Of a DNA stretch of 40,535 nucleotides, positions 9,090-17,503 are shown one piece after another. Source of the DNA: Rhodospirillales bacterium. Its GTDB lineage: Bacteria; Pseudomonadota; Alphaproteobacteria; Kiloniellales; JACOMY01. The position numbers were made by a program, and so were the translations under genes. The notes under the pieces were generated by a model. It was not told the DNA's origin. It did no database searches and saw nothing but the letters and a program-made list of their open reading frames with translations. The stretch is taken from contig JACOMY010000030.1 of assembly GCA_014324045.1 (NCBI GenBank), forward strand, positions 1-40,535. The letters are read 5' to 3'. How positions within the stretch are numbered: position 1 is the stretch's first letter; each line of letters begins with the position of its first letter.

Positions 9090-10442
9090 CTATCTCCTCT
9101 GGAATTCCGGGCTCATGAGAATGAGGACCCGCGCTTCTTTGGCGCCCTGCGCTTCCCGCAGGAGAAGCGCTAAGCGGTCCTCAGCGAGTGGGCCAAAGGC
9201 CTGCCGCATCATCGCCGACACCTTTAGTCTTCGCAGCGGCCCCTTTGCCATCCGGATGGCAAAGGAAAGACGCTCTGTCAGTCCCTGCGGCGAAATCCAG
9301 GCTACAGCTTCTTCTGCCCAGCCGTCCGGTCCCAGAGAATCCCAGGGCCTCTGTCCCATTGCTGTCAACGGCTGTAATGTCAGCGAGGAAGGAAAAGGAT
9401 TCACCTCCATGTCCATACTTCCTTCTTCCTCTTGCAATTGCGTTGGCTGTACCGCCTTCGCCATATCGTCCGGCGCCAGCGCTAACCGCAGAGCAGTGAC
9501 AAGGAAGTCGAAGGGCTGGCGTATCTTCTGACCGAAGGTCTGGTAGGCTGCTGGATGCTCCAGCAAGGCCCGATAGACTGGCATCAGTTGGGTGTTGTTA
9601 TCCCGGTAAGCCGCTGCCAGATGCTGGACCACCTCCTCCGACGGCTTGTCCGAGAGAAAATGCCGTGCCAGCTTCCAAGCTAGGTGTTTGGCGGTTGCCG
9701 GGTGGTGGGCCAGATCATCCAAGGCCTGCGTGATAGCTTCGAAGCCCTCCGCCCCGGCAGCGTAGGTCTTGCCGAGGATCCGCACACTGCCAGGTTCGGA
9801 CATAGCCGGGTCGAAAGTCGATCCGCCGGTCTTACGCTGTACCGTGACGCCGGTCAGCAACATCGCAAACTGGCGTACATCGTCCTGGCTGTAATCGCTC
9901 TGCACACCAAGAGTGTGCAACTCAAGAATTTCGCGTGCCAAGTTCTCGTTCAGGCCACGGCGGCCCTTGCGACCCCTCTTCGAGTTCGGACCGACCGAGC
10001 GGCTTTGATTGAGATACATTAGCATAGCAGGATGCAAGACGGCCTGCTGCAACAAGGTCGAGAAGCTGTCAGCGATGAAGGGACGGATCGCTTCCACCTC
10101 GTGGGGGGCCACCAGTACCCGTAGCGGCCTCTTGACCCGCGATACGGTGAAGTGATCGGCCCAGAAGAAAGCTAATCGCTCGTAGAAACCCAGAGCTTGT
10201 TCGACACTCCAGAGCACGCGGGCATGCGCGTCGCCACCGTAGACTCTCCGCAGCTCCCCCCCCCCCATCATACTAAGCGCTTTGAGGCGCTCAGGCGTTG
10301 TGCCGCCCGCGAAGCCAGCAGGGTTAGCCGCCCCTGCCGGCACCTGGGTCAGTAGCGCTTCCCGGTCGATTGCCGGTTCCTCGCCGCGGCGATAGCCGTA
10401 GCCGAAGCGTAGCGGTGCAATTTCTTCAAAACTTCGCTCCAT
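9090..10442 (-). CDS. DUF1800 family protein
   Basis: The 450-residue product carries the DUF1800 hallmarks: FFWADHFTVS near 130, a LYLNQSRSVGPNS-like block, then GLNENLAREILELHTLGV near 185 and QDDVRQFAMLLTG. I used ATG at 10442, which has GAGGAA upstream; ATG at 10463 is also possible. No clear N-terminal signal peptide is visible, although its partner DUF1501 has a Tat signal, so co-export or a cytoplasmic role are both open. It is the first gene of a two-gene operon. Function is unknown in the family. Confidence 0.85.
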   Translation of the reverse strand: MERSFEEIAPLRFGYGYRRGEEPAIDREALLTQVPAGAANPAGFAGGTTPERLKALSMMGGGELRRVYGGDAHARVLWSVEQALGFYERLAFFWADHFTVSRVKRPLRVLVAPHEVEAIRPFIADSFSTLLQQAVLHPAMLMYLNQSRSVGPNSKRGRKGRRGLNENLAREILELHTLGVQSDYSQDDVRQFAMLLTGVTVQRKTGGSTFDPAMSEPGSVRILGKTYAAGAEGFEAITQALDDLAHHPATAKHLAWKLARHFLSDKPSEEVVQHLAAAYRDNNTQLMPVYRALLEHPAAYQTFGQKIRQPFDFLVTALRLALAPDDMAKAVQPTQLQEEEGSMDMEVNPFPSSLTLQPLTAMGQRPWDSLGPDGWAEEAVAWISPQGLTERLSFAIRMAKGPLRRLKVSAMMRQAFGPLAEDRLALLLREAQGAKEARVLILMSPEFQRR

Positions 10443-10770
10443 CCCCGCTTCCTCAGCTAGCATCCCTTTTTCGGAATATCTACAAAAGGAGGTTAAGGCG
10501 TCTGTCCCGGAGGTTACGTTGCGCAGCCATCGGTCCTCTAAAGCTCTATATAGATTGGAAATGTAGAAATTTAAGAAAGAAAATTCGGTTGCCTTTTCGC
10601 CGAAGCCACGCAGTTGCCTCTAGAGTGTGTTCCTGTATCGGGAGAGGAGGATCCTGTTCGCTGCGCATCGCTCAAGGTCTTATCGTCCGAACCAAGCCCA
10701 TTCTACGCTGTACCGTGGCGGCGCAACAGTTCGGCATGTCGAGCATTCTTCCTGCAATTGTGCCGAGATC
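10443..10770. other. Intergenic region upstream of the DUF1800 gene
   Basis: About 330 bases separate the DUF1800 start from the 3' end of the aquaporin gene on the same strand. The part around 10540-10590 is AT-rich and could hold the promoter of the DUF1800-DUF1501 operon. I see no convincing gene here on either strand. Confidence 0.45.
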
Positions 10771-11502
10771 TTACGAGGGGTCCCGCAGTTCGGATTGCGA
10801 TAGATCATCCACGCCATCCTGCTTTGCCTCTCGCCCCTTGTCCGTTGCCAGCAGCCAGCCGAAGACCGGTACGGTCAGCACTGCACCAATCAGCTGTGCG
10901 AAGACGAAGGCCAGCATCTGCATCGGTGCAATGCCGCTGAAGGTGTCCGTAAAGGAGCGCGCCATCGTCACCGCCGGATTGGCGAACGAGGTCGAGGCTG
11001 TGAACCAATAGCCGGCGGTTATATAGAGCCCTACAACAAAGGGGACTGCACGGGCGTGCCAGCGCAAGGCGGTGAGGATCGCCATCAGCAGGCCGAAGGT
11101 CGCCACGGTCTCTGACAGCCATTGACCGGGCCCGCTGCGTGTATTCTTGGAGACTTGGAGCGTCGCCAGATCGAACATCGTGTGCGCTAGCAGCACCCCG
11201 GCAACCGCACCTAGCAGTTGCACAGCGACATAGGCCAAGGCATGACTGCCGCGAATCTCGCGCCGAAGCCAGAAGACCAGGGTAACGGCCGGATTGAAAT
11301 GGGCCCCCGACAGCGGTCCAAGGCCCAGAATAAGCACAACCAGAATCGCACCGGTGGCCAGAGCATTGCCCAACAGTGCGATGGCATCGTTACCCTTCGC
11401 CAGGTTCTCCCCCATGATCCCGGAGCCGACCACGGTCGCCAGCAAGACTGCGGTGCCGAGCGCTTCCGCCGTCAGACGCTTGCTTAAAGGAAAATTTGAC
11501 AC
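10771..11502 (-). CDS. Aquaporin / MIP-family channel
   Basis: This is an inner-membrane channel for water or small neutral solutes. It has both NPA boxes, HFNPAVT and FANPAVT, in the two pore-loop positions and about six hydrophobic segments. The sequence resembles the MIP subgroup often found in arsenic operons of rhizobia (AqpS type), with an N-terminal LTAEALGTAVLLATVVGSG. That specificity is inference, and no arsR, arsC or acr3 gene lies nearby. I propose GTG at 11502 (243 residues) because AAGGAG precedes it, though with a long 12-base spacer. ATG at 11535 or TTG at 11538 would add 11 or 12 residues but lack a ribosome site. The next gene on the same strand is glyoxalase I. Confidence 0.87.
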   Translation of the reverse strand: MSNFPLSKRLTAEALGTAVLLATVVGSGIMGENLAKGNDAIALLGNALATGAILVVLILGLGPLSGAHFNPAVTLVFWLRREIRGSHALAYVAVQLLGAVAGVLLAHTMFDLATLQVSKNTRSGPGQWLSETVATFGLLMAILTALRWHARAVPFVVGLYITAGYWFTASTSFANPAVTMARSFTDTFSGIAPMQMLAFVFAQLIGAVLTVPVFGWLLATDKGREAKQDGVDDLSQSELRDPS

Positions 11503-11647
11503 TACGTCACGACTCTCCTTCGCTGACGACCGCATCAACCAACAGATCGCAGAACGTGGATTTCTCTGCCGTGCTGCGTGCCATGGAAGAATCCGGCATT
11601 AGCCAGCAGATCCAGATAGCTGGAGGGCGTGCGAGAGAAGTTCCTAC

Positions 11648-12091
11648 CTACCAGCTACCGATATTTTCCATGGAAGCCCAGGGCTCCTTCAGCGGCAGCG
11701 GTTCGCCGCGTTGCAACAGCTCTACCGAGATACCATCCGGCGAGCGCACGAAAGCCATGCGGCCATCACGCGGCGGGCGGTTAACGATGACACCACTATC
11801 CATCAGGCGTTGGCAAAGGTCGTAGATGTCCTCGACCCGGTAGGCCAGATGTCCGAAGTTGCGGCTACTGCCGTACTCTTCCGGATCCCAATTGTAGGTT
11901 AGTTCCACTAACGGCGCTTGTGCATTGGAACGAGCGCGCTCGATATCACCGGGGGCGGCCAGGAAGACCAGAGTGAAGCGGCCCTTCTCACTATAGTAGC
12001 GGCGAACCTCCTCCAAACCTAGCTTCTCACAATAGAAATTGAGGCTGGCGTCCAGGTTGGAGACGCGCACCATGGTGTGAAGATATTCCAT
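11648..12091 (-). CDS. gloA: Lactoylglutathione lyase (glyoxalase I)
   Basis: This enzyme converts the methylglyoxal-glutathione hemithioacetal to S-lactoylglutathione, the first step of methylglyoxal detoxification in the cytoplasm. The 147-residue product is a two-module vicinal-oxygen-chelate protein. The four metal ligands expected for GloA are visible: His5, Glu63 (VELTYNW), His81 (FGHLAYRV) and Glu124 (GISVELLQ). The length is close to the usual 135-140, with a short C-terminal extension. It sits between hemJ and the aquaporin gene, where many alphaproteobacteria have rho, so its position marks a change from the usual gene order. Confidence 0.92.
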   Translation of the reverse strand: MEYLHTMVRVSNLDASLNFYCEKLGLEEVRRYYSEKGRFTLVFLAAPGDIERARSNAQAPLVELTYNWDPEEYGSSRNFGHLAYRVEDIYDLCQRLMDSGVIVNRPPRDGRMAFVRSPDGISVELLQRGEPLPLKEPWASMENIGSW

Positions 12092-12267
12092 AGTCTTCCT
12101 TAATTGTCTAGTTGATCGCTCTACGAGCTTCGGCTGAGTGACGTATCAGAGTTAGAGCTATACGGGAGAAGGAGTCAAGCCTTTCTTAATCATAGTTGCT
12201 TGTCGAGGCTAGGCACCGCAGGAGACTGGATTATAGAGTGCTGGTTCTTCTGACAAGGTGCTGAAGC

Positions 12268-12711
12268 TTAGAAGGGCTTTACGACTACAAAGATTACGAT
12301 TCCGATCATCAAGACCGTCGGAACCTCGTTTACAATCCTAAAAAATTTTGCCGATTTGCGGTTACAATCCTGGGCAAAGTCACGTAACCAGCGGCCCATA
12401 AGCTCATGCGAGGCCTGTAATAGCACAACGAACAAAAGCTTAGCATGAAACCATCCATCGCTCCAAACGTCGATAGCGAAAGCCGTGAGAAGACCGAAGA
12501 TCCATGCGGCCACCGTTGCCGGTGTCATGATAAAACGATAGAGACGGCCCTCCATCACCTTGAAGCGCTCGCTCCCGATCGAGCCCGGTACCGTCTCGCA
12601 GTGATAGACAAAAAGGCGCGGAAGGTAGAGCAAACCTGCCATCCAGGCGATAACGGCAAGGACATGGATGGCCTTGAACCAAAGGTATCCACCGCTCAAG
12701 AAGGCTTCCAT
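12268..12711 (-). CDS. hemJ: Protoporphyrinogen IX oxidase HemJ
   Basis: HemJ oxidises protoporphyrinogen IX to protoporphyrin IX, the next-to-last step of haem synthesis, in the inner membrane. The 147-residue product has four hydrophobic segments. The family's conserved N-terminal region is present (KAIHVLAVIAWMAGLLYLPR, with His16), together with the FHAKLLFVVLLQASH segment carrying a conserved Lys. Length fits the family. It follows hemH by 13 bp and completes the hemE-hemH-hemJ operon. In many alphaproteobacteria rho follows; here unrelated genes do. Confidence 0.93.
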   Translation of the reverse strand: MEAFLSGGYLWFKAIHVLAVIAWMAGLLYLPRLFVYHCETVPGSIGSERFKVMEGRLYRFIMTPATVAAWIFGLLTAFAIDVWSDGWFHAKLLFVVLLQASHELMGRWLRDFAQDCNRKSAKFFRIVNEVPTVLMIGIVIFVVVKPF

Positions 12712-12724
12712 CGGCCCACCGCCT

Positions 12725-13783
12725 CTATGTCTTTACTGCTATATCTCTATAGGGACAGCCTATCCTATCGGCACCGCAAAGACGCGCTCCGGTCGAGGGG
12801 CGCAAGCCCGGTCCCCACCCCAAGGCATTGCGTACCAGGCGGGCAAGACCCTCGATGAAGCTATCCCCGGCATCCACGGTCGGTGCACGCAGATAAAGCG
12901 GGACACCTGCCGTTTTCGCCTCGGCTGCCAGTTCGATATCGAGCTCCACCAGAGTCTCGGAATGCTCCGATACGAAGGCAATGGGAGCCAGAACCACAGG
13001 CCGTTTATCCCGGCCCGCGCGTGCAACCTCGTCTGCCGTTGCCGGGCCGATCCACTTCAAGGGACCGACCCGGCTTTGATAGCAAACGACAAGGTCGTAG
13101 TCGTCGCGGTCAAGACGGTTCCGCAAAGCTTCGGCCGTCCGCTCCACTTGCCAGGGATAGGGATCGCCTGCAGCAACGATTTTTTCGGGTAAGCCATGCG
13201 CGGATAGCAGCAGCCGCGGGCGTCCGGAAGCTTGTGCCTCGTCTAGGCTCGGAACTATTCGCTTGGCAAGCTCGTCTATGAAGCCGATCTCGTCAGGATA
13301 GCAGCAGATCTTATGCGTGGGAAGATTCTTGAGTCCTGTTCTGCCCGCCACCTTGTCCCACTCCTTCATCGACGAGGCCGTCGTGGTGGTCGAGAACTGC
13401 GGATAGAGCGGCAATTCGATAAGACGCTTCGGCGCAAACTGCAAAACCTGGTGCAGGACGTCCTCTGCTCTTGGATGCCAATAGCGCATCACCGGAAAGG
13501 CCCGTACCTGGCCTAGATCGCTCAGAGCCGTCTCCAAGGCACGCGCTTGATCCAGGGTGTTGGGCAAGATCGGCGATGCGCCCCCCATTTCTGCGTAGAT
13601 CCGGCGCGCGATGGGTGCACGTTTCCTAGAGAGCATCTGCGCCAGGAAAGCACGCAGGGGATTGGGGAGGCGAACGATCGCCGGATCGCCGAACAGGTTC
13701 CTCAGGAAGGGCCTAACGGCGTCGAGTGAATCCGGTCCACCCAGGTTGAAGAGTATTATGGCGATACGCAGGTCTGGTTGCAT
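12725..13783 (-). CDS. hemH: Ferrochelatase
   Basis: HemH inserts ferrous iron into protoporphyrin IX to form protohaem. The 352-residue product has FNLGGPDS near the N-terminus, LLLSAHGLPEKI with the metal-binding His at about 196, and FVSEHSETLVELD with the catalytic Glu at about 277. ATG at 13783 is chosen over an upstream start at 13831 because it lies 4 bp after the hemE stop and directly before the conserved first strand (IAIILFNLGG). Tight spacing indicates translational coupling to hemE. The product should act in the cytoplasm at the inner membrane, receiving substrate from HemJ. Confidence 0.94.
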   Translation of the reverse strand: MQPDLRIAIILFNLGGPDSLDAVRPFLRNLFGDPAIVRLPNPLRAFLAQMLSRKRAPIARRIYAEMGGASPILPNTLDQARALETALSDLGQVRAFPVMRYWHPRAEDVLHQVLQFAPKRLIELPLYPQFSTTTTASSMKEWDKVAGRTGLKNLPTHKICCYPDEIGFIDELAKRIVPSLDEAQASGRPRLLLSAHGLPEKIVAAGDPYPWQVERTAEALRNRLDRDDYDLVVCYQSRVGPLKWIGPATADEVARAGRDKRPVVLAPIAFVSEHSETLVELDIELAAEAKTAGVPLYLRAPTVDAGDSFIEGLARLVRNALGWGPGLRPSTGARLCGADRIGCPYRDIAVKT

Positions 13784-13787
13784 GGCC

Positions 13788-14834
13788 TCAGGAGGTAAAG
13801 CGGCGAACACGCTCGACAAGAGCTGTGACATGCTCCGGCGGAGTTTCCTTCAAGATACCGTGGCCCAGGTTGAAGATATGGGCTCCTCCCGAAAGACACG
13901 AGAGAATTCGATCCACCTCCCGCTCTAACTCCGGACCGCCTTGCGTCAGGGAATCGGGCGCTAGATTACCCTGCAAAGCAACATGTGGCTGGAGTGCTCT
14001 TGCCGCCCACTCCAAGTCTTGATTTTGATCTAGAGAGAGTGCTGCGGCACAGCTGTTCTCAACCAGAGACAAGAGATGCTCCTGGCTAACATTTCGCGGA
14101 AAGAGGATAACCGGCAGGTTTGGATAACGGCTGGCAAGTTCTCTAGTAATGTGTAAGAGCGGCGCTATACTCCACTTGGTAATTTCTTGGTCTTCTAGAG
14201 AGCCAGCCCATGAATCGAAGATTTGAACGGCCTCGGCGCCGGCATCGATCTGCCGGGAGAGGTGCAACACGATGCAGTCGGTCAGGCAGTCGATCAACTG
14301 TCGAAAAGCAGTTGGCTGCCGGCGCATGAAGTCTAGCGCTCGTGGAAAGCCGGTGCCGCCCCGTCCTTCGATCATATAACAAGCCAAGGTCCAGGGAGCG
14401 CCAGCGAAGCCGATAAGACCTGTGCTGTCACCTAGTTTTGCGGAGACCAGCGAAACTGCTTCGTAGACCGGTTCGAGTTGCCTAGCAAAGCTCTCTTCAT
14501 ACAGCCGCGGGAGGCTGGATAGAGGCTCTAGAATAGGGCCTTCGCCTTCTTGAAAGGAAACATCCTGCCCTAGGGCCATTGGGACGACTAGAATGTCGGA
14601 GAAGATAATGGCGGCATCGAGGTCGAAACGGCGTAGCGGTTGAAGTGTGACCTCGGCGGCAAGGCTGGGCTGAAAACATAACGTCAGGAAGCTACCGGCC
14701 TGGCTTCGTGTGGCACGGTACTCCGGCAGATAGCGTCCAGCTTGGCGCATAAGCCAGAGCGGTATCCGGCCGCCGCGTCCGTGCCGGAGTGTCTCGATGA
14801 AGGGTTTGTAACGGCTCTCGGTCTTCACGGACAT
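13788..14834 (-). CDS. hemE: Uroporphyrinogen decarboxylase
   Basis: HemE removes four carboxyl groups from uroporphyrinogen III to give coproporphyrinogen III. The 348-residue product has the family signature PLWLMRQAGRYLPEYR near residue 25, with its substrate-binding Arg residues, then IIFSDILVVPMALG with the catalytic Asp, and later GFAGAPWTLACYMIEG. Length is typical. It is the first gene of hemE-hemH-hemJ and starts at the left border of the probable replication origin, transcribed away from it. This is the position hemE has in Caulobacter and Rickettsia. Confidence 0.96.
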   Translation of the reverse strand: MSVKTESRYKPFIETLRHGRGGRIPLWLMRQAGRYLPEYRATRSQAGSFLTLCFQPSLAAEVTLQPLRRFDLDAAIIFSDILVVPMALGQDVSFQEGEGPILEPLSSLPRLYEESFARQLEPVYEAVSLVSAKLGDSTGLIGFAGAPWTLACYMIEGRGGTGFPRALDFMRRQPTAFRQLIDCLTDCIVLHLSRQIDAGAEAVQIFDSWAGSLEDQEITKWSIAPLLHITRELASRYPNLPVILFPRNVSQEHLLSLVENSCAAALSLDQNQDLEWAARALQPHVALQGNLAPDSLTQGGPELEREVDRILSCLSGGAHIFNLGHGILKETPPEHVTALVERVRRFTS

Positions 14835-14867
14835 CTACCTGCCATGCTTGCCTCTAGAACTCCAATA

Positions 14868-14903
14868 GAGAGTTTTTTTAAGGTAAATTTTTTGTTGTTG
14901 TTG
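14868..14903. promoter_or_regulatory. AT-rich tract, candidate DNA unwinding element
   Basis: Two T runs surround AAGGTAAA and are followed by four TTG triplets (14892-14903), making the most AT-rich stretch of the gap. It lies about 30 bases from the best DnaA-like box, a sensible spacing for an unwinding element. It could instead be part of the hemE promoter region. A half-match to the CtrA motif (TTAA at 14878-14881, with the second half TTTT) is too weak to call. Confidence 0.45.
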
Positions 14904-14930
14904 GAACCAGGAAAAGCGGGAGAGCAGATT

Positions 14931-14951
14931 TTATCCAGAGATCTATCCATA
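14931..14951 (+). promoter_or_regulatory. Pair of DnaA-box-like sites
   Basis: TTATCCAGA (14931-14939) and CTATCCATA (14943-14951) lie in the same orientation 12 bp apart, one and two mismatches from TTATCCACA. Their spacing, orientation and position next to the AT-rich tract support DnaA binding. Alphaproteobacterial origins often use weak boxes. Confidence 0.5.
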
Positions 14952-15235
14952 GGAATTCGGTCATCTGGTTCCGGTGGGTATGAATCCGGTTCGATAGTGT
15001 TTTGGGTGCGGGATTTCGTACCGGCTGGGGCCGCTGTTCTTAAATCCATGCGATCTTTTCCGAAGGAACAGCGCGCCAGGCTGCCTAAGGAACCTTGGGA
15101 GTCGTGGGCATAAACGTTGTTTATCCTTGAATCTGTCCGCCGGACCCTTCCAAGCGAACAAGCCTGTGGAGATTGCGAGAGGTTGCCAGGATGGGTAAGG
15201 TCTGGCCTTCGTGAAAAGGCAGAGATATTCGCATA

Positions 15236-16081
15236 ATGTCAGATTCTGTCCACCACCTGCATTTGGTGTCCGACGCAACGGGGGAAACGATCGCTTCCGT
15301 CGTACGTGCCTGTCTGGTGCAATTCGACGGGATCGAGCCTGTCGAACATGTCTGGTCGCTTATCCGCACGGTGAGACAGGTCGATCGGATTTTGAGTAGT
15401 GTGGAGACCAACCCGGGACCGGTGCTGTTCACTTTGGTCGACGAGGGTCTGAAGCGTCGTCTTCTCGATGGGTGCGAGCGGTTGCAGGTGCTGACCGTTG
15501 CTGTGCTGGATCCGGTAATCTACTTGTTGGCGGACGAGTTCAGGGCCACGATTGCGGGGCGTCCCGGTCTGCAACATGTGATGGATAAGGACTACCGAAA
15601 GCGTATCGATGCAGTCCACTTCGCTTTAGCGCACGACGACGGCCAGGTCGGCGCTGACTTCGGCTTTGCCGACGTGATCTTGATCGGGGCCTCGCGTACC
15701 TCCAAGACGCCGACCTGCATGTATCTGGCCAATCGTGGGGTTAAGGCCGCAAACGTGCCGTTGGTACCGGGGGTAGCCTTGCCTGCCTCGGTATTGGCTA
15801 GAAGTGGCTGTAGCGGACGTCCCCTTGTGGTCGGTTTAATCGCCGATTCGAGTGCTTTGGTAGCAATCCGCCGCAATCGTTTGCAACACCTCGGACAGGC
15901 GGAGCATGAAACCGGCTATGCCGACTTGGAACATGTCCGGGAAGAATTGAAACAGGCATGTCGCCTTTTCCTACGCTACGGTTGGCCGGTGATCGATGTG
16001 ACCCGCCGGTCGGTCGAAGAGACTGCGGCTTCGATCCTGACTTACCTCCATCGAGCCGATGTTGGAGAACGCCATGCCTGA
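15236..16081 (+). CDS. ppsR: Pyruvate,phosphate dikinase regulatory protein (kinase/phosphorylase, PSRP/DUF299)
   Basis: Members of this family both phosphorylate and dephosphorylate the regulatory residue of pyruvate,phosphate dikinase or PEP synthase, switching the enzyme off and on. The 281-residue product starts with HLVSDATGET, typical of the family, and carries the nucleotide-binding loop GASRTSKTPT at 151-160, followed by ANRGVKAANVPLVPG. It is the first gene right of the probable origin and the equivalent of RP001/CC_0001. Its end overlaps maf by 8 bp. Whether the partner is PPDK or PEP synthase cannot be decided here. Confidence 0.93.
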   Translation: MSDSVHHLHLVSDATGETIASVVRACLVQFDGIEPVEHVWSLIRTVRQVDRILSSVETNPGPVLFTLVDEGLKRRLLDGCERLQVLTVAVLDPVIYLLADEFRATIAGRPGLQHVMDKDYRKRIDAVHFALAHDDGQVGADFGFADVILIGASRTSKTPTCMYLANRGVKAANVPLVPGVALPASVLARSGCSGRPLVVGLIADSSALVAIRRNRLQHLGQAEHETGYADLEHVREELKQACRLFLRYGWPVIDVTRRSVEETAASILTYLHRADVGERHA

Positions 16082-16673
16082 CGATCTGGTCTTGGCTTCC
16101 GGCAGCGCTACCCGCCGCCGCTTGCTCGAATCCGCCGGCGTGACTTTCCGTGTGCAGCCTTCCGGAGTCGATGAAGAGGAGGTGAAACGCAGTCTGAGAG
16201 CCCGTGGCGCCGATGCTTTGGACGTAGCGGAGACCTTGGCCGAGATCAAGGCATTGCAGGTCGGTTCAAGCCAACCCCATGCCTTGGTGATCGGCGCCGA
16301 CCAAATGCTGGATTGCCAGGGGGTCTGGTTCGATAAGCCCTCTAGCACTAAGGCAGTGGCCGATCATCTTCGCAGACTTATGGGGAGGAGTCACCGTCTC
16401 GCGACAGCTGCCGTGATCTGTTCGGACGGCCGGCGGATTTGGCATCACCGCGCGGAAGCTTGGTTGTCGATGCGTTCGCTAAGCGAGGCTTTTGTGAAGG
16501 ACTATGTTGAGCGCTTCGGAGAAGAGGTTTGCGGCTCTATCGGTGCTTATCGGCTTGAAGAGATTGGGGCTCAACTCTTCTCGGCGGTCGAGGGCGACCA
16601 TTTCGTCATTCAGGGGCTGCCGCTCTTGCCGCTGCTGGGATTCTTGCGCGAACGAGGGGTCTTGATGCGATGA
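16074..16673 (+). CDS. maf: Maf family nucleotide pyrophosphatase (YceF-like)
   Basis: Maf proteins hydrolyse non-canonical or modified nucleoside triphosphates to monophosphates. The 199-residue product begins VLASGSATRRRLLESAGV, the substrate-binding start of the family, has VDEEEV near residue 31, and carries GADQML where the catalytic Asp lies. GxDQ resembles the YceF (7-methyl-GTP) branch rather than the GADT of YhdE-type dTTP/UTP pyrophosphatases; this is an inference from memory. I chose ATG at 16074, preceded by GGAG 7 bases upstream; ATG at 16059 is in frame but lacks a site. It overlaps ppsR by 8 bp and aroE by ATGA. Confidence 0.92.
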   Translation: MPDDLVLASGSATRRRLLESAGVTFRVQPSGVDEEEVKRSLRARGADALDVAETLAEIKALQVGSSQPHALVIGADQMLDCQGVWFDKPSSTKAVADHLRRLMGRSHRLATAAVICSDGRRIWHHRAEAWLSMRSLSEAFVKDYVERFGEEVCGSIGAYRLEEIGAQLFSAVEGDHFVIQGLPLLPLLGFLRERGVLMR

Positions 16674-17500
16674 CCGGCAAGGAGAGCACCCGGCTGGCCG
16701 GTGTCATCGGTTGGCCGGTTGCGCACTCCCGTTCGCCCCTGCTGTATGGGCATTGGCTGCGACGCTATAGGATCGACGGTGCCTATCTGCCTTTGGCCGT
16801 TGCGCCAGAACGGCTTGCTGCTGCGATCGAGGGATTGCACGCTTTGGGCTTTCGCGGTGCAAACGTGACTATCCCGTACAAAGAGGAAGCCATGCGTCTC
16901 TGCAACGCACTGACCGGGCCGGCATCGGCTGTCGGTGCGGTGAATACGGTCACTGTGCGGAAAGACGGGGTTTTGGGAGATAACAGCGATGCCTATGGCT
17001 TCCTTGAGAATATCCGGCAGGGCGCGGGCTGGAACCCTGCCGGAAAGCGCTGCTTGATCCTAGGCGCTGGCGGTGCGGCGCGCTCTATTGTCTGGGGGTT
17101 ACTTAATTCCGGTGCGCGCGAAGTGGTGGTCGCGAACCGAACCTTGGCCCGTGCCGAGGCACTGGCGACAGCCTTAGGCGCGGACAGCTGTGCCTGGGAG
17201 AGGCGTGCGGCTCGTATGGAAGGTATGGATTTATTGGTAAATGCGACCAGTCTGGGAATGCCGGGCAGTGCTCCGCTCGATCTGTCGCTGGATCTCCTGC
17301 CCACCGCGGCGCTGGTAACGGATATCGTCTACACACCGCTGGAGACGGATCTCCTGCAGCGCGCCCGGCGGCGCGGCAACCCTGTTGTCGACGGTATAGG
17401 GATGCTGTTGCACCAGGCAACACTAGGTTTTGCTACTTGGTTCGGACAAGATCCGGCGGTCGATGCGGATCTGAGAGCGGCCGTCCTGGCGGGTCGATGA
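16670..17500 (+). CDS. aroE: Shikimate dehydrogenase (NADP+)
   Basis: AroE reduces 3-dehydroshikimate to shikimate in aromatic amino-acid synthesis. The 276-residue product shows VIGWPVAHSRSPLL near 12-25 (shikimate binding), NVTIPYKEEA with catalytic Lys71, the NSDAYGF motif with catalytic Asp107 (Ser replaces the more usual Thr), the nucleotide loop LGAGGAARS near 133, and the NRT motif for NADP. The start overlaps the maf stop as ATGA, showing translational coupling within ppsR-maf-aroE-coaE-dnaQ. Length is normal. Confidence 0.96.
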   Translation: MTGKESTRLAGVIGWPVAHSRSPLLYGHWLRRYRIDGAYLPLAVAPERLAAAIEGLHALGFRGANVTIPYKEEAMRLCNALTGPASAVGAVNTVTVRKDGVLGDNSDAYGFLENIRQGAGWNPAGKRCLILGAGGAARSIVWGLLNSGAREVVVANRTLARAEALATALGADSCAWERRAARMEGMDLLVNATSLGMPGSAPLDLSLDLLPTAALVTDIVYTPLETDLLQRARRRGNPVVDGIGMLLHQATLGFATWFGQDPAVDADLRAAVLAGR

Positions 17501-17503
17501 CAA

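Larger units (their letters stand above)
14835..15235. other. oriC: Probable chromosomal replication origin (oriC) between hemE and ppsR
   Basis: The 401-base gap divides hemE, transcribed left, from ppsR, transcribed right. In Caulobacter and Rickettsia the origin lies between hemE and the ppsR-type gene once called RP001. Seen here: an AT-rich tract at about 14870-14903 with two T runs and four TTG repeats; TTATCCAGA at 14931-14939, one mismatch from TTATCCACA; CTATCCATA at 14943-14951, two mismatches; an inverted TGTGGAGAT at 15165-15173, two mismatches; and a weaker TTATCCTTG at 15121-15129. Genes on both sides run away from the gap, as expected for co-directional replication. No gene fits the space. 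Identification rests mainly on synteny; the boxes are imperfect. Confidence 0.78.

Noticed and set aside
14878..14892. CtrA-binding site in the origin region
   Set aside because: Only the first TTAA half is present; the second half is TTTT.
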